Below, piece after piece: positions 43,924 through 53,647 of a stretch of DNA of 64,000 nucleotides. The DNA comes from Agitococcus sp. Lineage in GTDB: Bacteria > Pseudomonadota > Gammaproteobacteria > Pseudomonadales > Moraxellaceae. Every line of letters begins with the position of its first letter. Within the stretch, counting starts at the first letter, position 1. The DNA lies in contig JAUSLJ010000005.1 in assembly GCA_030646715.1 (NCBI GenBank), positions 124,001-188,000 of the forward strand. The letters are read 5' to 3'. Position numbers and translations under genes: made by a program. Below the pieces are notes generated by a model. It was given only the letters and a program-made list of their open reading frames with translations, made no database searches and was not told where the DNA came from.

Positions 43924-45587
43924 ATATCAATGCCAGTATTATTGACCAGAGATTGAGTGGTCTGATAGCGGATCATGTTGACTTGTTACAGCCTTTTGCT
44001 AAGCAAGATGTGACTAAGCAACGCTCAGTTGCGTTTGTCTTGCTATGTGTTAGCGTGGTTTTAGACTTGCCTTTGTCAGAGGCCGCTGAACTATTGACTG
44101 AAGGTGGTAACGATGCTGGCGTTGATGCTTTGTATTTAAGTGATATTGAAGATGGTGAGTTTAGTGTCACTTTGTTTCAGGGGAAATACAAACATAAAGA
44201 CTTATCGGGGGAAGCTGATTTTTCGGAAAATGCCATTAAATCGGCCATCCATACAGTGGCAACCTTATTTGATCCTGCTAAACGGCTAGATATGAATGAG
44301 TACCTTAAACCTCGTATTGAGGAAATTCGCTCCTTGATTCGTGACGGTTATATTCCTAATGTGAAATGCGTATTATGCAGTAATGGAAAAGTATGGAATC
44401 AGCAAGGGCAATATGCCATCGAACAATCAGGTTTGGCTAGTAGTCAAGTGCAATGGTTACATGTTAACCACGATAGCATTGTTAATTATTTGCAACGTAA
44501 AAAACAGGTTGACGATAGTATTCAGTTGCACGGTAAAGCAGTGATTGAAGAGTTTAATTTTAGACGGGTGTTAATTGGTAAAGTGTCAGTAGCAGAAGTG
44601 GCTAAATTATTTAGTAGGCATGGTGATGTGTTGTTGGAGCGTAATATTCGCCGTTATTTAGGCTTGCATGCTAACCGTGTCAATTCGGCTATGAGTCAAA
44701 CCTTAGTCAACCCCGAAACGCGCCCTGACTTTTATTTCTTTAACAATGGTTTAACCGTTATTTGTCGTAAGTTCCGCCACAATGCTTTGCAAGGTGAAAG
44801 CTACCAGTTGAAGCTTGAAGGAATACAAGTGATTAACGGCGGGCAAACATCAAAAACTATTCAGCAAACTTTGGAACAACACAATGACGCAGCTTTTGCC
44901 GATACCTATGTGTTATTGCGCTTGTATGAGCTAGCGGACGATGATCAAGACTTTGTGCGTGATATTACTTATGCCACCAATAGCCAAAACCCCGTTGATT
45001 TACGCGACTTACAATCGAATGATGCTTTGCAACAGCAATTAGAAACAGGCATACAAGGTTTAGGCTATAGCTACAAACGTAAACGTGATGATAGTAGCAC
45101 GGGGGGCAAATTTATTGCCAATACTATTGCCGCGGAAGCTACATTAGCCATTTGGCGTAATAAGCCACATCAAGCAAAATTTCGTCGCCAAGAACATTTT
45201 GGTAAATTATATCATACAATTTTTGATGGCTTAAACGCGAGCCAAGCGGTGTTGGCAGTGTTAATTTTCCGCATTGTCGAAAACGAACGTAAACGTCCAA
45301 CACTAGACAAGCCACCCGTTTTTTTGCCGTATGCAGCGCATTATTTGGCTATGCTTATGGGGCATCAATTACTGACAGAGGCTAGGCTCAAGCTTATGGA
45401 TGTGACACATCGTGAGTTTGTACGCTTAGAAGCGTTGCTAAGCCAGCAAAAAGACCAGTATATGGAAACGGCAATCGTGCAATTGCAACAGGCGTTAGAT
45501 TTACTTTACGGGAAACGTGATGTGTCGTTACAGCAGCTTTCTGCGACCTTTAGACGCGGTGATTTATTAGAAACATTAGGGTCATAA
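43920..45587 (+). CDS. AIPR-family (abortive infection phage resistance type) protein inserted between pgk and fba
   Basis: A 555-residue protein matching the AIPR family: '[20 protein letters not shown]' (about 238-257), '[16 protein letters not shown]' (about 270-285), '[14 protein letters not shown]' (about 302-315) and '[14 protein letters not shown]' (about 357-370). The N-terminal '[12 protein letters not shown]' (about 61-72) followed by '[12 protein letters not shown]' (about 82-93) resembles the Asp...Gln-x-Lys core of Mrr-like PD-(D/E)XK nucleases. Some AIPR proteins act in phage-exclusion systems; others sit in DNA-modification loci. No partner methylase or helicase lies here. Its GTG overlaps the pgk stop and it ends 36 bases before fba. 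Confidence 0.78.
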   Translation: MNINASIIDQRLSGLIADHVDLLQPFAKQDVTKQRSVAFVLLCVSVVLDLPLSEAAELLTEGGNDAGVDALYLSDIEDGEFSVTLFQGKYKHKDLSGEADFSENAIKSAIHTVATLFDPAKRLDMNEYLKPRIEEIRSLIRDGYIPNVKCVLCSNGKVWNQQGQYAIEQSGLASSQVQWLHVNHDSIVNYLQRKKQVDDSIQLHGKAVIEEFNFRRVLIGKVSVAEVAKLFSRHGDVLLERNIRRYLGLHANRVNSAMSQTLVNPETRPDFYFFNNGLTVICRKFRHNALQGESYQLKLEGIQVINGGQTSKTIQQTLEQHNDAAFADTYVLLRLYELADDDQDFVRDITYATNSQNPVDLRDLQSNDALQQQLETGIQGLGYSYKRKRDDSSTGGKFIANTIAAEATLAIWRNKPHQAKFRRQEHFGKLYHTIFDGLNASQAVLAVLIFRIVENERKRPTLDKPPVFLPYAAHYLAMLMGHQLLTEARLKLMDVTHREFVRLEALLSQQKDQYMETAIVQLQQALDLLYGKRDVSLQQLSATFRRGDLLETLGS

Positions 45588-45623
45588 ATACATTTTTTAC
45601 CCCCATTATGAAGGAGAATACAA

Positions 45624-46664
45624 GTGGCTTTAATTTCGTTACGTCAAATGTTAGACCATGCTGCTGAGTATGGTTATGGGATTCCTGCATTTAACGTCAA
45701 TAACTTAGAACAAATGCGCGCCATTATGGAAGCAGCAGACAAAACCAATTCACCTGTCATTGTGCAAGCCTCCGCAGGTGCGCGTAAATATGCGGGTGCA
45801 CCGTTTTTACGTCATTTGATTTTGGCGGCTATTGAAGAGTTTCCGCATATTCCTGTGGTCATGCACCAAGATCACGGCACTAGCCCTGCTATTTGCCAAC
45901 GATCAATTCAATTGGGCTTTAGTTCGGTGATGATGGATGGTTCTTTAGCGGAAGATGGTAAAACACCGACTAGCTATGACTATAACGTCCGTGTCACGCG
46001 TAATGTCGTTGCGTTGGCTCATGCCTGTGGCGTGTCGGTTGAAGGTGAAATCGGCTGCTTGGGTTCGCTAGAAACAGGTATGGCGGGTGAAGAAGATGGT
46101 GTCGGCGCAGAAGGCGTGTTAGATCACTCACAATTGCTGACTAGCGTCGAAGAAGCCGCAAGTTTTGTCGCGGATACAGGTGTAGATGCCTTGGCTATTG
46201 CCATTGGTACGTCTCACGGTGCGTATAAATTTACCCGTCCACCAACAGGCGATATTTTAGCGATTGACCGTATTAAAGAAATTCACGCCAAGATTCCCAA
46301 TACCCATTTAGTGATGCACGGCTCTAGCTCTGTACCACAAGATTGGTTGGCGATTATTAACGAGTTCGGTGGTGATATTAAAGAAACTTACGGTGTTCCT
46401 GTGGAACAAATCGTCGAAGCGATTAAGCATGGCGTGCGTAAAGTCAATATCGACACTGATTTGCGTTTGGCTTCGACAGGGGCAATTCGTCAGTTTATGG
46501 CGAAAAATCCTGCTGAATTTGACCCGCGTAAATACTTTGCCAAAACCATTACCGCGATGCGTGATGTTTGTATTGACCGCTATGAAGCCTTTGGTACTGC
46601 GGGTAATGCAAGCAAAATTAACCCCATTTCTTTAGAGAAAATGGCGAGCCGTTACGGTAAGTAA
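45624..46664 (+). CDS. fba: Class II fructose-bisphosphate aldolase
   Basis: Zinc-dependent aldolase joining dihydroxyacetone phosphate and glyceraldehyde 3-phosphate. The 346 residues show '[17 protein letters not shown]' (about 17-33), zinc ligand region '[10 protein letters not shown]' (about 77-86), 'SSVMMDGSL', 'EGEIGCLGS', '[13 protein letters not shown]' (about 191-203), 'HGSSSVP' and 'KVNIDTDLR'. It belongs to the Calvin-cycle subtype (CbbA-like, long form), often followed by a C-terminal '[14 protein letters not shown]' as here. GTG start preceded by AAGGAGA (45611-45617), so it has its own strong ribosome site despite the AIPR insertion. Confidence 0.96.
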   Translation: MALISLRQMLDHAAEYGYGIPAFNVNNLEQMRAIMEAADKTNSPVIVQASAGARKYAGAPFLRHLILAAIEEFPHIPVVMHQDHGTSPAICQRSIQLGFSSVMMDGSLAEDGKTPTSYDYNVRVTRNVVALAHACGVSVEGEIGCLGSLETGMAGEEDGVGAEGVLDHSQLLTSVEEAASFVADTGVDALAIAIGTSHGAYKFTRPPTGDILAIDRIKEIHAKIPNTHLVMHGSSSVPQDWLAIINEFGGDIKETYGVPVEQIVEAIKHGVRKVNIDTDLRLASTGAIRQFMAKNPAEFDPRKYFAKTITAMRDVCIDRYEAFGTAGNASKINPISLEKMASRYGK

Positions 46665-46679
46665 TTGCGCAACATATAA

Positions 46680-46707
46680 AAAGTCGGCTTTTAACGCCGA
46701 CTTTTTT
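46680..46707. terminator. Bidirectional terminator between fba and the thioesterase gene
   Basis: AAAGTCGGC (46680-46688) pairs exactly with GCCGACTTT (46696-46704), with A-runs before and T-runs after, so it can stop transcripts from both sides. It overlaps the last codon of the convergent thioesterase gene. Confidence 0.8.
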
Positions 46708-47212
46708 ATTTGTATTTTTTCAATTGCTCTCTCACCGCTAGGCGTGCTTGTCGTCTAATTTCTGCTGATGCAAAGCGTTGTTTCTCACGGTCTGTTTCTG
46801 GGAGAAACTCAGGAACACTGACGGTTTTGCCATCATCATCTAAAGCGACAAAGGTAAAATAGGCCGATACGATATGACGTTTCGTTCCCGCATAACTGTT
46901 TTCAGCATCGACACGCACGCCAATTTCCATCGACGAACCCCACGCTTTATTGATAGAGACACTGAATAATAACGTATCGTTTTCTTTGGCGGGGGCAACA
47001 AAATGCCACGAATCCACAGATGCGGTTACACACGTTTGACCGCTATGTCGCTCGGCAACCACCACGGCCAATCTATCGGCCATGCTCATAATTAAACCGC
47101 CAAATACTGTTTTTTTGGCATTTAAGTCATTGGGGAAGATTTTATACACTTGATTGTCAATGCGCGAGGCAGCACTGGTTTTTGCTTGTGATGAAGATGA
47201 GGTATTAGCCAT
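46706..47212 (-). CDS. Acyl-CoA thioesterase (hotdog fold, YciA-like)
   Basis: A 168-residue hotdog-fold enzyme hydrolysing acyl-CoA. Motifs are 'NDLNAKKTVFGGLIMSMAD' (about 28-46), with the catalytic region where Asn and the Gly-Gly turn sit, 'TASVDSWHFVAPA' (about 63-75), 'GSSMEIGVRVDAEN' and 'VSAYFTFVALDDDGK'. A Ser/Thr/Ala-rich N-terminus of about 18 residues precedes the fold. Substrate chain length is not predictable. AGGATT precedes the ATG. It is convergent with fba and shares its terminator. It shows no operon partner. Confidence 0.85.
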   Translation of the reverse strand: MANTSSSSQAKTSAASRIDNQVYKIFPNDLNAKKTVFGGLIMSMADRLAVVVAERHSGQTCVTASVDSWHFVAPAKENDTLLFSVSINKAWGSSMEIGVRVDAENSYAGTKRHIVSAYFTFVALDDDGKTVSVPEFLPETDREKQRFASAEIRRQARLAVREQLKKYK

Positions 47213-47359
47213 TATTTAATCCTAATTTAAAAGTTTGAGATGAAGTGAAGGCTGTACATAACAACACCGTATTTTACCGACGCGTTACCTTATAGCCTGT
47301 ACACTTACATAAGCATTACTTGTTGTTCACGCAAATCTAACCTAGTTTACCTTTGAGTG

Positions 47360-47389
47360 CTGACAAATTTTGTTACATCTAGGGATAAT
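47360..47389 (+). promoter_or_regulatory. Sigma-70-type promoter for the glycine-zipper gene
   Basis: CTGACA (47360-47365), an 18-base spacer and GATAAT (47384-47389); five of six matches in each hexamer. A start near 47396 gives a leader of about 40 bases ending with GAAGGAAG before ATG 47437. Confidence 0.55.
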
Positions 47390-47436
47390 GATTTCGCAAT
47401 CTCGCGAATTCCTATATCTCTTGAAGGAAGTAGATT

Positions 47437-47796
47437 ATGAACACAAAAATGATGCCTTTATTAGCACTCTGTGGGCTGCTCTCATCGTCAATGAGCTTTG
47501 CAGCTGATACAGGTGCAGTCGTTGGTGGCGGTGTCGGTGGTGCAGTAGGCGCGGCAATTGGCCATGATATGAATGGCCGTAATGGGGCGATTATTGGCGC
47601 AGCCATTGGTGGTGCAACAGGCGCAGCCATCGGGACAAGCCAGTCACGCTCGCAGCCGCAAGTCGTCGTTAGAGAAAATACAGTAGTTAGAAGTAATGTA
47701 GTATATGTGCGTGATGAGCATCGCGGACACGGAAAAAAACACCACCGCAAACATCATGGTTGGAAGAAAGGGCATGGCCATAGCCATCATCATTGA
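47437..47796 (+). CDS. Exported glycine-zipper protein with His-rich tail
   Basis: A 119-residue small envelope protein. The signal peptide is about residues 1-22 (ending 'MSFAA'). Then two glycine-zipper segments, 'GAVVGGGVGGAVGAAIGHDM' (about 26-45) and 'GAIIGAAIGGATGAAIG' (about 50-66), of the type that packs in membranes. The last 30 residues are dominated by His, Lys and Gly ('HGHSHHH' at the end). This region could bind divalent metal, heme or nucleic acid; that is inference. GAAGGAAG is a strong ribosome site and a good promoter is upstream, so expression may be high. Function unknown. Confidence 0.8.
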   Translation: MNTKMMPLLALCGLLSSSMSFAADTGAVVGGGVGGAVGAAIGHDMNGRNGAIIGAAIGGATGAAIGTSQSRSQPQVVVRENTVVRSNVVYVRDEHRGHGKKHHRKHHGWKKGHGHSHHH

Positions 47797-47855
47797 TATT
47801 GTGATGGATGATGAAAAGCGAAGCGGTCAATACTGAGCCTACTTCGCTTTCATAA

Positions 47856-49154
47856 TTACTGTTGCTGTTGTTGTGCCTGTTGCTCACGCGCCATAGCGCG
47901 ATAACCAATATCGCTACGATGATATTCGTCTGCCCATGTAATTTGCGCTAAATGACGATAGGCGTTGGCTTGCGCTTCGCCGACCGTTTTACCTAACGCA
48001 GTGACACATAAAACACGCCCACCATTGGTCACTACTTCGCCATCTCGCAAGCTTGTTCCTGCATGAAAAACTTTACTATCGGTTTGAACGTGGTTTAAGC
48101 CATGAATCACGTCACCTTTACGCACATCATTCGGGTAGTTACCAGCGGCCATAACGACACCAACGGCAGGACGAGCATCCCACTGCGCTTCACTAGGTAA
48201 TTGTTGTGCTAAACCTGCTTCCACCAATTCAATGAGTGACGATTGCAAGCGCATCATAATCGGCTGGGTTTCAGGGTCGCCAAAACGGCAGTTAAATTCA
48301 ATGACTTTCGGTGCGCCTGTTTCATCAATCATCAAGCCCGCATATAAAAAGCCAGTATAGGGATGACCTTCAGCGGCCATGCCTTGTACTGTTGGCATAA
48401 TGACTTCACGCATTACGCGCGCATGAACTTCTGGTGTAACGACGGGGGCAGGAGAGTAAGCTCCCATGCCGCCTGTATTCGGGCCTGTATCACCATCACC
48501 AATCCGTTTATGGTCTTGGCTGGTGGCCATTGCTAAGGCATTGACACCATCAACCATACAAATAAAACTGGCTTCTTCACCGTCTAAAAATTCTTCAACA
48601 ACAACACGCGCACCAGCACTACCAAATTTATTACCTGACAGCATATCGGTAATCGCATCTTCGGCTTCGGCTAAAGTCATGGCGACAATCACGCCTTTAC
48701 CTGCGGCTAAACCATCGGCTTTAATAACAATCGGTGCGCCTTTTTCACGGACATAAGCTAGTGCTTTGTTGGTGTCGGTAAACACGGAGTAATATGCAGT
48801 AGGAATACCTTGACGCGCTAAAAAGTCTTTAGCAAATGCTTTAGAGCCTTCAAGTTGCGCGGCGTATTGGGTTGGCCCCCAAATTTTTTGACCCGCCGCC
48901 GTAAAGGCATTGACTACGCCATTGACTAACGGTGCTTCAGGACCAACGATTGTTAATGCGACATCATTAGCCTGAGCGAACGCTAATAGTTGAGCGTTGT
49001 CCAACATATCCAGAGCGACGTTTTCGCATTTGGCTTCGGTAGCAGTGCCCGCATTGCCAGTGACCACAAAGATTTTTGCCACGCGAGGATCTTGGGCGCA
49101 TTTCCAAGCGAGAGCGTGTTCACGGCCACCAGAGCCTAAAATAAGAATGTTCAT
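47856..49154 (-). CDS. purD: Phosphoribosylamine--glycine ligase
   Basis: Second step of purine synthesis: phosphoribosylamine plus glycine plus ATP to GAR. ATP-grasp enzyme of 432 residues with 'LILGSGGREHALAWK' at the start, 'PIVIKADGLAAGKGV' (about 135-149), 'VEEFLDGEEASF', 'DGDTGPNTGGMGAYSP' and 'IEFNCRFGDPETQ' (about 285-297). I chose ATG 49154, with TGGAGATT ahead, over the upstream in-frame start at 49199. The C-terminus ends in a short Gln run ('QQAQQQQQ'), encoded by CAA/CAG triplets that could slip. It follows purH after a hairpin, the last gene of the block. Confidence 0.96.
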   Translation of the reverse strand: MNILILGSGGREHALAWKCAQDPRVAKIFVVTGNAGTATEAKCENVALDMLDNAQLLAFAQANDVALTIVGPEAPLVNGVVNAFTAAGQKIWGPTQYAAQLEGSKAFAKDFLARQGIPTAYYSVFTDTNKALAYVREKGAPIVIKADGLAAGKGVIVAMTLAEAEDAITDMLSGNKFGSAGARVVVEEFLDGEEASFICMVDGVNALAMATSQDHKRIGDGDTGPNTGGMGAYSPAPVVTPEVHARVMREVIMPTVQGMAAEGHPYTGFLYAGLMIDETGAPKVIEFNCRFGDPETQPIMMRLQSSLIELVEAGLAQQLPSEAQWDARPAVGVVMAAGNYPNDVRKGDVIHGLNHVQTDSKVFHAGTSLRDGEVVTNGGRVLCVTALGKTVGEAQANAYRHLAQITWADEYHRSDIGYRAMAREQQAQQQQQ

Positions 49155-49174
49155 CGTAAATCTCCACGAGCTCA

Positions 49175-49205
49175 AAATAAAAAAGGCTTGGATAACCAAG
49201 CCTTT
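49175..49205 (-). terminator. Terminator-like hairpin between purH and purD
   Basis: AAAGGCTTGG (49182-49191) and CCAAGCCTTT (49196-49205) are exact complements; read on the minus strand the hairpin is followed by T-rich TTTTATTTTG. It begins 13 bases after the purH stop and ends about 20 bases ahead of purD, so purD may depend on read-through or on its own promoter. Confidence 0.65.
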
Positions 49206-49217
49206 AGTGGCTGCTAC

Positions 49218-50777
49218 TTAGTGACGGAAATGACGCATTCCCGTAAACACCATCGCCATGCCGTGTTCGTCAGCGGCGGCAATGACTTCAGCATCACGCA
49301 TCGAACCACCGGGCTGAATGACACAACTAATACCAACTTTGGCGGCGTTATCAATACCATCACGGAACGGGAAGAAAGCATCCGACGCCATCACCGCACC
49401 TTGAACTTGTAGGCCAGCGTGTTCGGCTTTAATAGCGGCAATTCGCGCCGAGTTAACACGGCTCATTTGACCTGCGCCAATACCAATGGTTTGACGGCCT
49501 TTGGCGTAAACAATGGCGTTAGATTTCACAAACTTTGCCACTTTCCAAGCAAAAATTAAATCATGAATTTCGGATTCGGTGGGCGCACGTTTAGTGACGA
49601 CTTTTAAATCGCCATCGGTAATCATGCCAATATCTAAATCTTGAACTAACAAACCGCCGTTAACACGTTTAAAATCTAATTGTTGTGCACGTTCTGCCGA
49701 CCATTCACCACATTCTAAAACGCGGACATTTTGTTTGGTAGCGGTAATTGCCAACGCTTCGGCACTGATTTTTGGAGCAATAATCACTTCGACAAATTGA
49801 CGGTCAACAATCGCTTGCGCGGTTTCGGCATCTAATTCGCGGTTAAAGGCAATGATGCCACCAAAAGCAGATTCACTATCCGTTTGATACGCTAAGTCAT
49901 AAGCGGCTTTAATGCCATCTAAGGAGACGGACACACCACAAGGATTGGCGTGTTTAACAATAACACAGGCAGGTTTAACAAAGGATTTAACGCATTCCAA
50001 AGCAGCATCGGTATCTGCGATGTTGTTATAAGACAATTCTTTGCCTTGTAACTGTTTAGCCGTCGCAATGCTGACTTCTTTTGGTTGTGCTTCTACGTAA
50101 AACGCTGCTTTTTGATGAGGATTTTCACCGTAACGTAAATCTTGCGTTTTAATAAACTGTTGGTTAAACGTGCGTGGAAATTGTTGCGCGGGTTCAGTCA
50201 CTAAACGACCTAAATAATTGGCAATCATGCCATCGTAAGCGGCAGTATGTTCAAAGGCTTTTACTGCTAAGTCAAAACGTGTGCTTTGGCTTAAACCGCC
50301 TGTCGTTTTAATTTCGCTTAAAACCGCTGCATAATCGCTGCTGTTAACAACAATACCGACATGAGCATTGTTTTTTGCTGCTGAGCGCACCATCGTTGGC
50401 CCACCAATGTCGATATTTTCAATCGCATCTTCTAAAGGACAATTCGGTTTAGCAACAGTTTGTGCGAAGGGGTAAAGGTTGACGACCACTAAGTCGATAC
50501 GACCAATACCATGTTGTTGCATAACTTCATCATCCATTCCGCGACGACCTAAAATGCCGCCATGAATTTTAGGATGTAAGGTTTTAACCCGACCATCCAT
50601 CATCTCAGGAAAACCTGTGTAGTCAGCGACTTCTTGTACAGGAATACCGTTGTCTTTGATGAGTTTGTAAGTGCCACCAGTGGATAATAAAGCAACACCA
50701 GAGTTGGCTAATTCACGAGCAAATTCAACAATACCTGTTTTATCAGATACAGAGAGTAGGGCGCGGGTGACTTGCAT
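49218..50777 (-). CDS. purH: Bifunctional AICAR transformylase / IMP cyclohydrolase
   Basis: Last two steps to IMP. The 519-residue protein has the N-terminal cyclohydrolase MGS domain ('[20 protein letters not shown]', '[14 protein letters not shown]', '[18 protein letters not shown]') and the C-terminal transformylase with '[11 protein letters not shown]'-type motif (here '[14 protein letters not shown]', about 265-278), '[17 protein letters not shown]' and '[11 protein letters not shown]' (about 431-441). ATG 50777 matches the family start; the longer frame to 50837 is not conserved. It stands next to purD as in other gammaproteobacteria. The fis-purH gap (50778-50898) holds a C-rich/G-rich inverted sequence but no clear terminator. 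Confidence 0.97.
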   Translation of the reverse strand: MQVTRALLSVSDKTGIVEFARELANSGVALLSTGGTYKLIKDNGIPVQEVADYTGFPEMMDGRVKTLHPKIHGGILGRRGMDDEVMQQHGIGRIDLVVVNLYPFAQTVAKPNCPLEDAIENIDIGGPTMVRSAAKNNAHVGIVVNSSDYAAVLSEIKTTGGLSQSTRFDLAVKAFEHTAAYDGMIANYLGRLVTEPAQQFPRTFNQQFIKTQDLRYGENPHQKAAFYVEAQPKEVSIATAKQLQGKELSYNNIADTDAALECVKSFVKPACVIVKHANPCGVSVSLDGIKAAYDLAYQTDSESAFGGIIAFNRELDAETAQAIVDRQFVEVIIAPKISAEALAITATKQNVRVLECGEWSAERAQQLDFKRVNGGLLVQDLDIGMITDGDLKVVTKRAPTESEIHDLIFAWKVAKFVKSNAIVYAKGRQTIGIGAGQMSRVNSARIAAIKAEHAGLQVQGAVMASDAFFPFRDGIDNAAKVGISCVIQPGGSMRDAEVIAAADEHGMAMVFTGMRHFRH

Positions 50778-50898
50778 GGCAATTCTCAGAGGATGAAAAA
50801 GAAATAAGAGGTCATTAGTTGGTTTGAAGTCCCACAACCCCCTTGGTGAGAGGGGGGAACGATCCAGTAGTGGGGACGTACCAACAGATTAAAAATAA

Positions 50899-51171
50899 TT
50901 AATCAAAAATAAAACCGTGTGTTTTCATTTTTTTGCGTAATGTACCGCGATTCAGTCCTAACAATTGTGCCGCTTTGGTTTGATTGCCGCGCGTAAATTC
51001 TAATACCACTGATAATAATGGTTTTTCAACTTCCGCTAATACAAGTTCATACACATCACAGGGTTTTTCGCCGTGAAGCTGGGCGAAATAATGGCGCATG
51101 GCACGTTCGACATGAACACGCAAAGCGGCATCGCTCTGTGGAACTGGAATAGAGGATTTAGGACTATTCAT
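50899..51171 (-). CDS. fis: DNA-binding protein Fis
   Basis: A small nucleoid protein that bends DNA and activates stable-RNA promoters. The 90-residue chain has the Fis C-terminal helix-turn-helix '[20 protein letters not shown]' (about 64-83) and central helices including '[19 protein letters not shown]'. The N-terminal beta-hairpin arm is less conserved. It is 60 bases downstream of dusB; the dusB-fis pair is a hallmark operon in gammaproteobacteria. AGGGTC precedes the ATG. Growth-phase control known from E. coli cannot be confirmed from this sequence. Confidence 0.95.
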   Translation of the reverse strand: MNSPKSSIPVPQSDAALRVHVERAMRHYFAQLHGEKPCDVYELVLAEVEKPLLSVVLEFTRGNQTKAAQLLGLNRGTLRKKMKTHGFIFD

Positions 51172-51231
51172 ATTGACCCTACACGAAATGAAAATTAACT
51201 GAAACTTAGTACGATGTACGCCCCAATAGGC

Positions 51232-52200
51232 TTACATGGCAAAAAAGGCTTTAACTGCGGCGCGCTGCTCAAGCGGTGTGGTTAGTCGATGAAACTGCTG
51301 CACAAAGGCTTTACTATTGTCCAAATGCTCGCCATACCAAGCAATATGCTTGCGGGCAAAACGAACACCCAATGCTTCGCCATAAAAATCATGTAAAGCG
51401 CACACGTGTTGATAAATCACACTGGCACGCTCTTGCAGACTAGGAGGCGGAAGTTGTAGCTGGGTACTTAAATAGTGGCGAATCTCACGAAATATCCACG
51501 GACGACCATGGGCTGCGCGGCCGAGCATAATACCATCACAGCCCGTGTGTTGCAGCACTGATAATGCTTTTTCTGCACAATCTATGTCGCCATTAGCAAT
51601 AACAGGAATGTTTACAGCCTGTTTAATAGCAGCAATGGTGTCGTATTCGGCGGCCCCTTCGTATTTGTCGGCGCGCGTGCGGCCATGAATGGCCAACATT
51701 TGAATACCGCTGTCTTCTGCGATCTTGGCAATCGTGACCCCATTTTTGTTGTCTCGATTCCAGCCTGTACGTGTTTTTAAGGTCACAGGAATAGGAACGG
51801 CTTTGACGACGGCTTGTAAAATACGGGCAACCAGTGCTTCATCTTGCATCAAGGCGGAGCCAGCTAAACGATTGCAGACTTTTTTGGCAGGGCAGCCCAT
51901 ATTAATATCAATAATTTGTGCGCCACGCGCCATATTCATTCGCGCAGCTTCGGCTAACATCTCAGGGTCATAACCGACGATTTGTACCGTTTTGGGGCTG
52001 GGTTCACCATCATGGTTTAACCGAAAAATGGATTTGTTGGTTGTCCATAAACTGGTATCGGAAGCGACCATTTCAGAGACGGTATAGCCTGCACCATATT
52101 GACGGCAAATTTGACGAAAAGGACGATCGGTGACCCCCGCCATTGGCGCGAGGGCGAGGGGCTCGATAAAGTAATCACCAAGGGGAATCGCTTTAATCAT
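51232..52200 (-). CDS. dusB: tRNA-dihydrouridine synthase B
   Basis: FMN-dependent reductase making dihydrouridine in the D-loop of tRNA. The 322 residues show 'LALAPMAGVTDRPFRQICR' (about 16-34), 'QIIDINMGCPAKKVCNRLAG' (about 95-114, with the catalytic Cys), 'VTLKTRTGW', 'LAIHGRTRADKYEG' (about 168-181), 'VIANGDI' and 'GIMLGRAAHGRPW'. Length is normal. Its ATG overlaps the stop of the upstream zinc-ribbon gene by four bases, so these are coupled. fis follows. Confidence 0.96.
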   Translation of the reverse strand: MIKAIPLGDYFIEPLALAPMAGVTDRPFRQICRQYGAGYTVSEMVASDTSLWTTNKSIFRLNHDGEPSPKTVQIVGYDPEMLAEAARMNMARGAQIIDINMGCPAKKVCNRLAGSALMQDEALVARILQAVVKAVPIPVTLKTRTGWNRDNKNGVTIAKIAEDSGIQMLAIHGRTRADKYEGAAEYDTIAAIKQAVNIPVIANGDIDCAEKALSVLQHTGCDGIMLGRAAHGRPWIFREIRHYLSTQLQLPPPSLQERASVIYQHVCALHDFYGEALGVRFARKHIAWYGEHLDNSKAFVQQFHRLTTPLEQRAAVKAFFAM

Positions 52201-53549
52201 TTATATAACGGACGCATCGAATAACTGGCCATTTCTACATCGGGGCTGGCTATTTCTAATTTGATATGAATCGGGGTTTCAGGTGGAACCCGCCGTAAGT
52301 GTTTGGCATCACCATGAAGATACTCTTTCGGTTGAAATGCGCGCGAAGCGGTGACCTTGTGTTTCCGATTCATAAAACTGAGCTTTAAAGCTGGCAGAGG
52401 TTGAGCAAATTTAGCTTTATTGTAGATAATTAAATCCACCTGTAAGGCATTTTTAACATCGGGATGTTTTTTCACCATCAATTTATTGATGGATAACAGC
52501 GAAACGTCTGGAGGTTCAGGCACTTTGCAATTTAATGTTGAACACAGTTGCAACATTTGTGGTCGTGTTTTTTCGTTTAATGCCAAGCTTTCAAAGTTAA
52601 AATAAATATATTGCGTGAGCAGCATCATCAGCGCGACACAGCATAACATCGACCATGTTAGCCAATAGCCCCAATTAATGGAAATCATCGGCGCATGTTT
52701 GATTTCTAAAGGTAAACTGGCCTGTTGTTTATTAATCGTCGGCGCGCTATTGCTATTCAAAAAGTTAAGCAGGTCGTCTTCTTTGGTGTTTTTGGGCGGA
52801 TTGCTGTTATCTGGAACGTTGGATTTTGTGCTCGTTTTGGATGAGTTGTTGTCTGCACGATTGTCAGGTGTGTTTTGTTTACGAGAAGGAATTTTGTCCT
52901 TTGTCGGAATTAAGTCCATGCTATGATTTTTAGCTTGTTCTTTTTTCTCTTCTTCTTCTAGCTCAGACATCAACGCCTGTGCCCAACTTTCGTCAGCGTT
53001 TGCTTTGATTTTATCGACTTCGCCAATGCTTTTGAGATGGTCTTTTTTATCAGAGGCAGGTTCTAGCCATGACTCATGCAGCATGTCACTAATTTCGTCG
53101 TCGAATAGCGGTTTTTTAGTGACCACAGGTGCGGCTTTTGGCGGATCGATGACAATTCTAGCTGCAGGTGCTTTAATGTCGGGATTGTCGCTTTGCAATT
53201 CATCTTCTAATTCGTCACCGAGCAAATTCATAGCCCATGATTCATCATCAGGGTTTTTGCGTTTTTTTGCAGGTTTAGCGGGGGCATTAGAAGTGGGTGG
53301 CTCTAAGCTGGCACTTTGAGTGCGTGCAACAACAGGGGTGCTACCACTGGTGGTGGCATTAGGATTAGCGGTATTGGTCGGTGCAGACGCGGTAACAACC
53401 GCTTCACCCGTCACAATATGTTGATCGGCACGAAAAACTTGCAAACAACCGCCGCAGCGGACATGACCGCCACGCGCAGCAAGTTGTTCAGTGGTAATAT
53501 TAAAAACACTGCTGCAAAAGGGGCAACGTGTTTGTTTGGTTTCGCTCAT
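52197..53549 (-). CDS. Zinc-ribbon membrane protein with DUF3426 domain
   Basis: A 450-residue inner-membrane protein. An MJ0042-type zinc ribbon at the N-terminus has 'CPFCSSVF' (about 9-16) and 'VRCGGCLQVF' (about 30-39). A long low-complexity, Asp/Asn/Lys-rich linker follows (about 45-285), then one membrane helix (about 292-312, 'YWLTWSMLCCVALMMLLTQY') and a C-terminal periplasmic DUF3426 domain ending 'ASPDVEMASYSMRPLYK'. Proteins of this layout lie between prmA and dusB in many gammaproteobacteria; their function is not established. The linker is longer than I would expect. Its stop overlaps the dusB start. A hairpin upstream may separate it from prmA. Confidence 0.85.
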   Translation of the reverse strand: MSETKQTRCPFCSSVFNITTEQLAARGGHVRCGGCLQVFRADQHIVTGEAVVTASAPTNTANPNATTSGSTPVVARTQSASLEPPTSNAPAKPAKKRKNPDDESWAMNLLGDELEDELQSDNPDIKAPAARIVIDPPKAAPVVTKKPLFDDEISDMLHESWLEPASDKKDHLKSIGEVDKIKANADESWAQALMSELEEEEKKEQAKNHSMDLIPTKDKIPSRKQNTPDNRADNNSSKTSTKSNVPDNSNPPKNTKEDDLLNFLNSNSAPTINKQQASLPLEIKHAPMISINWGYWLTWSMLCCVALMMLLTQYIYFNFESLALNEKTRPQMLQLCSTLNCKVPEPPDVSLLSINKLMVKKHPDVKNALQVDLIIYNKAKFAQPLPALKLSFMNRKHKVTASRAFQPKEYLHGDAKHLRRVPPETPIHIKLEIASPDVEMASYSMRPLYK

Positions 53550-53616
53550 AATCCCTCAAGCTCCAAATCTTATCTGCGATATAAATATTACAAGGTCAAC
53601 GCTTTTATCCGATGAT

Positions 53617-53640
53617 GAAAAGGCGGTTGGCTAACCGCCT
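53617..53640 (-). terminator. Hairpin after prmA (minus strand)
   Basis: AGGCGGTT (53621-53628) pairs with AACCGCCT (53633-53640); read on the minus strand it is followed by TTTTC. It begins eight bases past the prmA stop. The short T-run makes partial termination likely, separating accB-accC-prmA from the zinc-ribbon/dusB/fis set. Confidence 0.5.
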
Positions 53641-53647
53641 GCACCCA

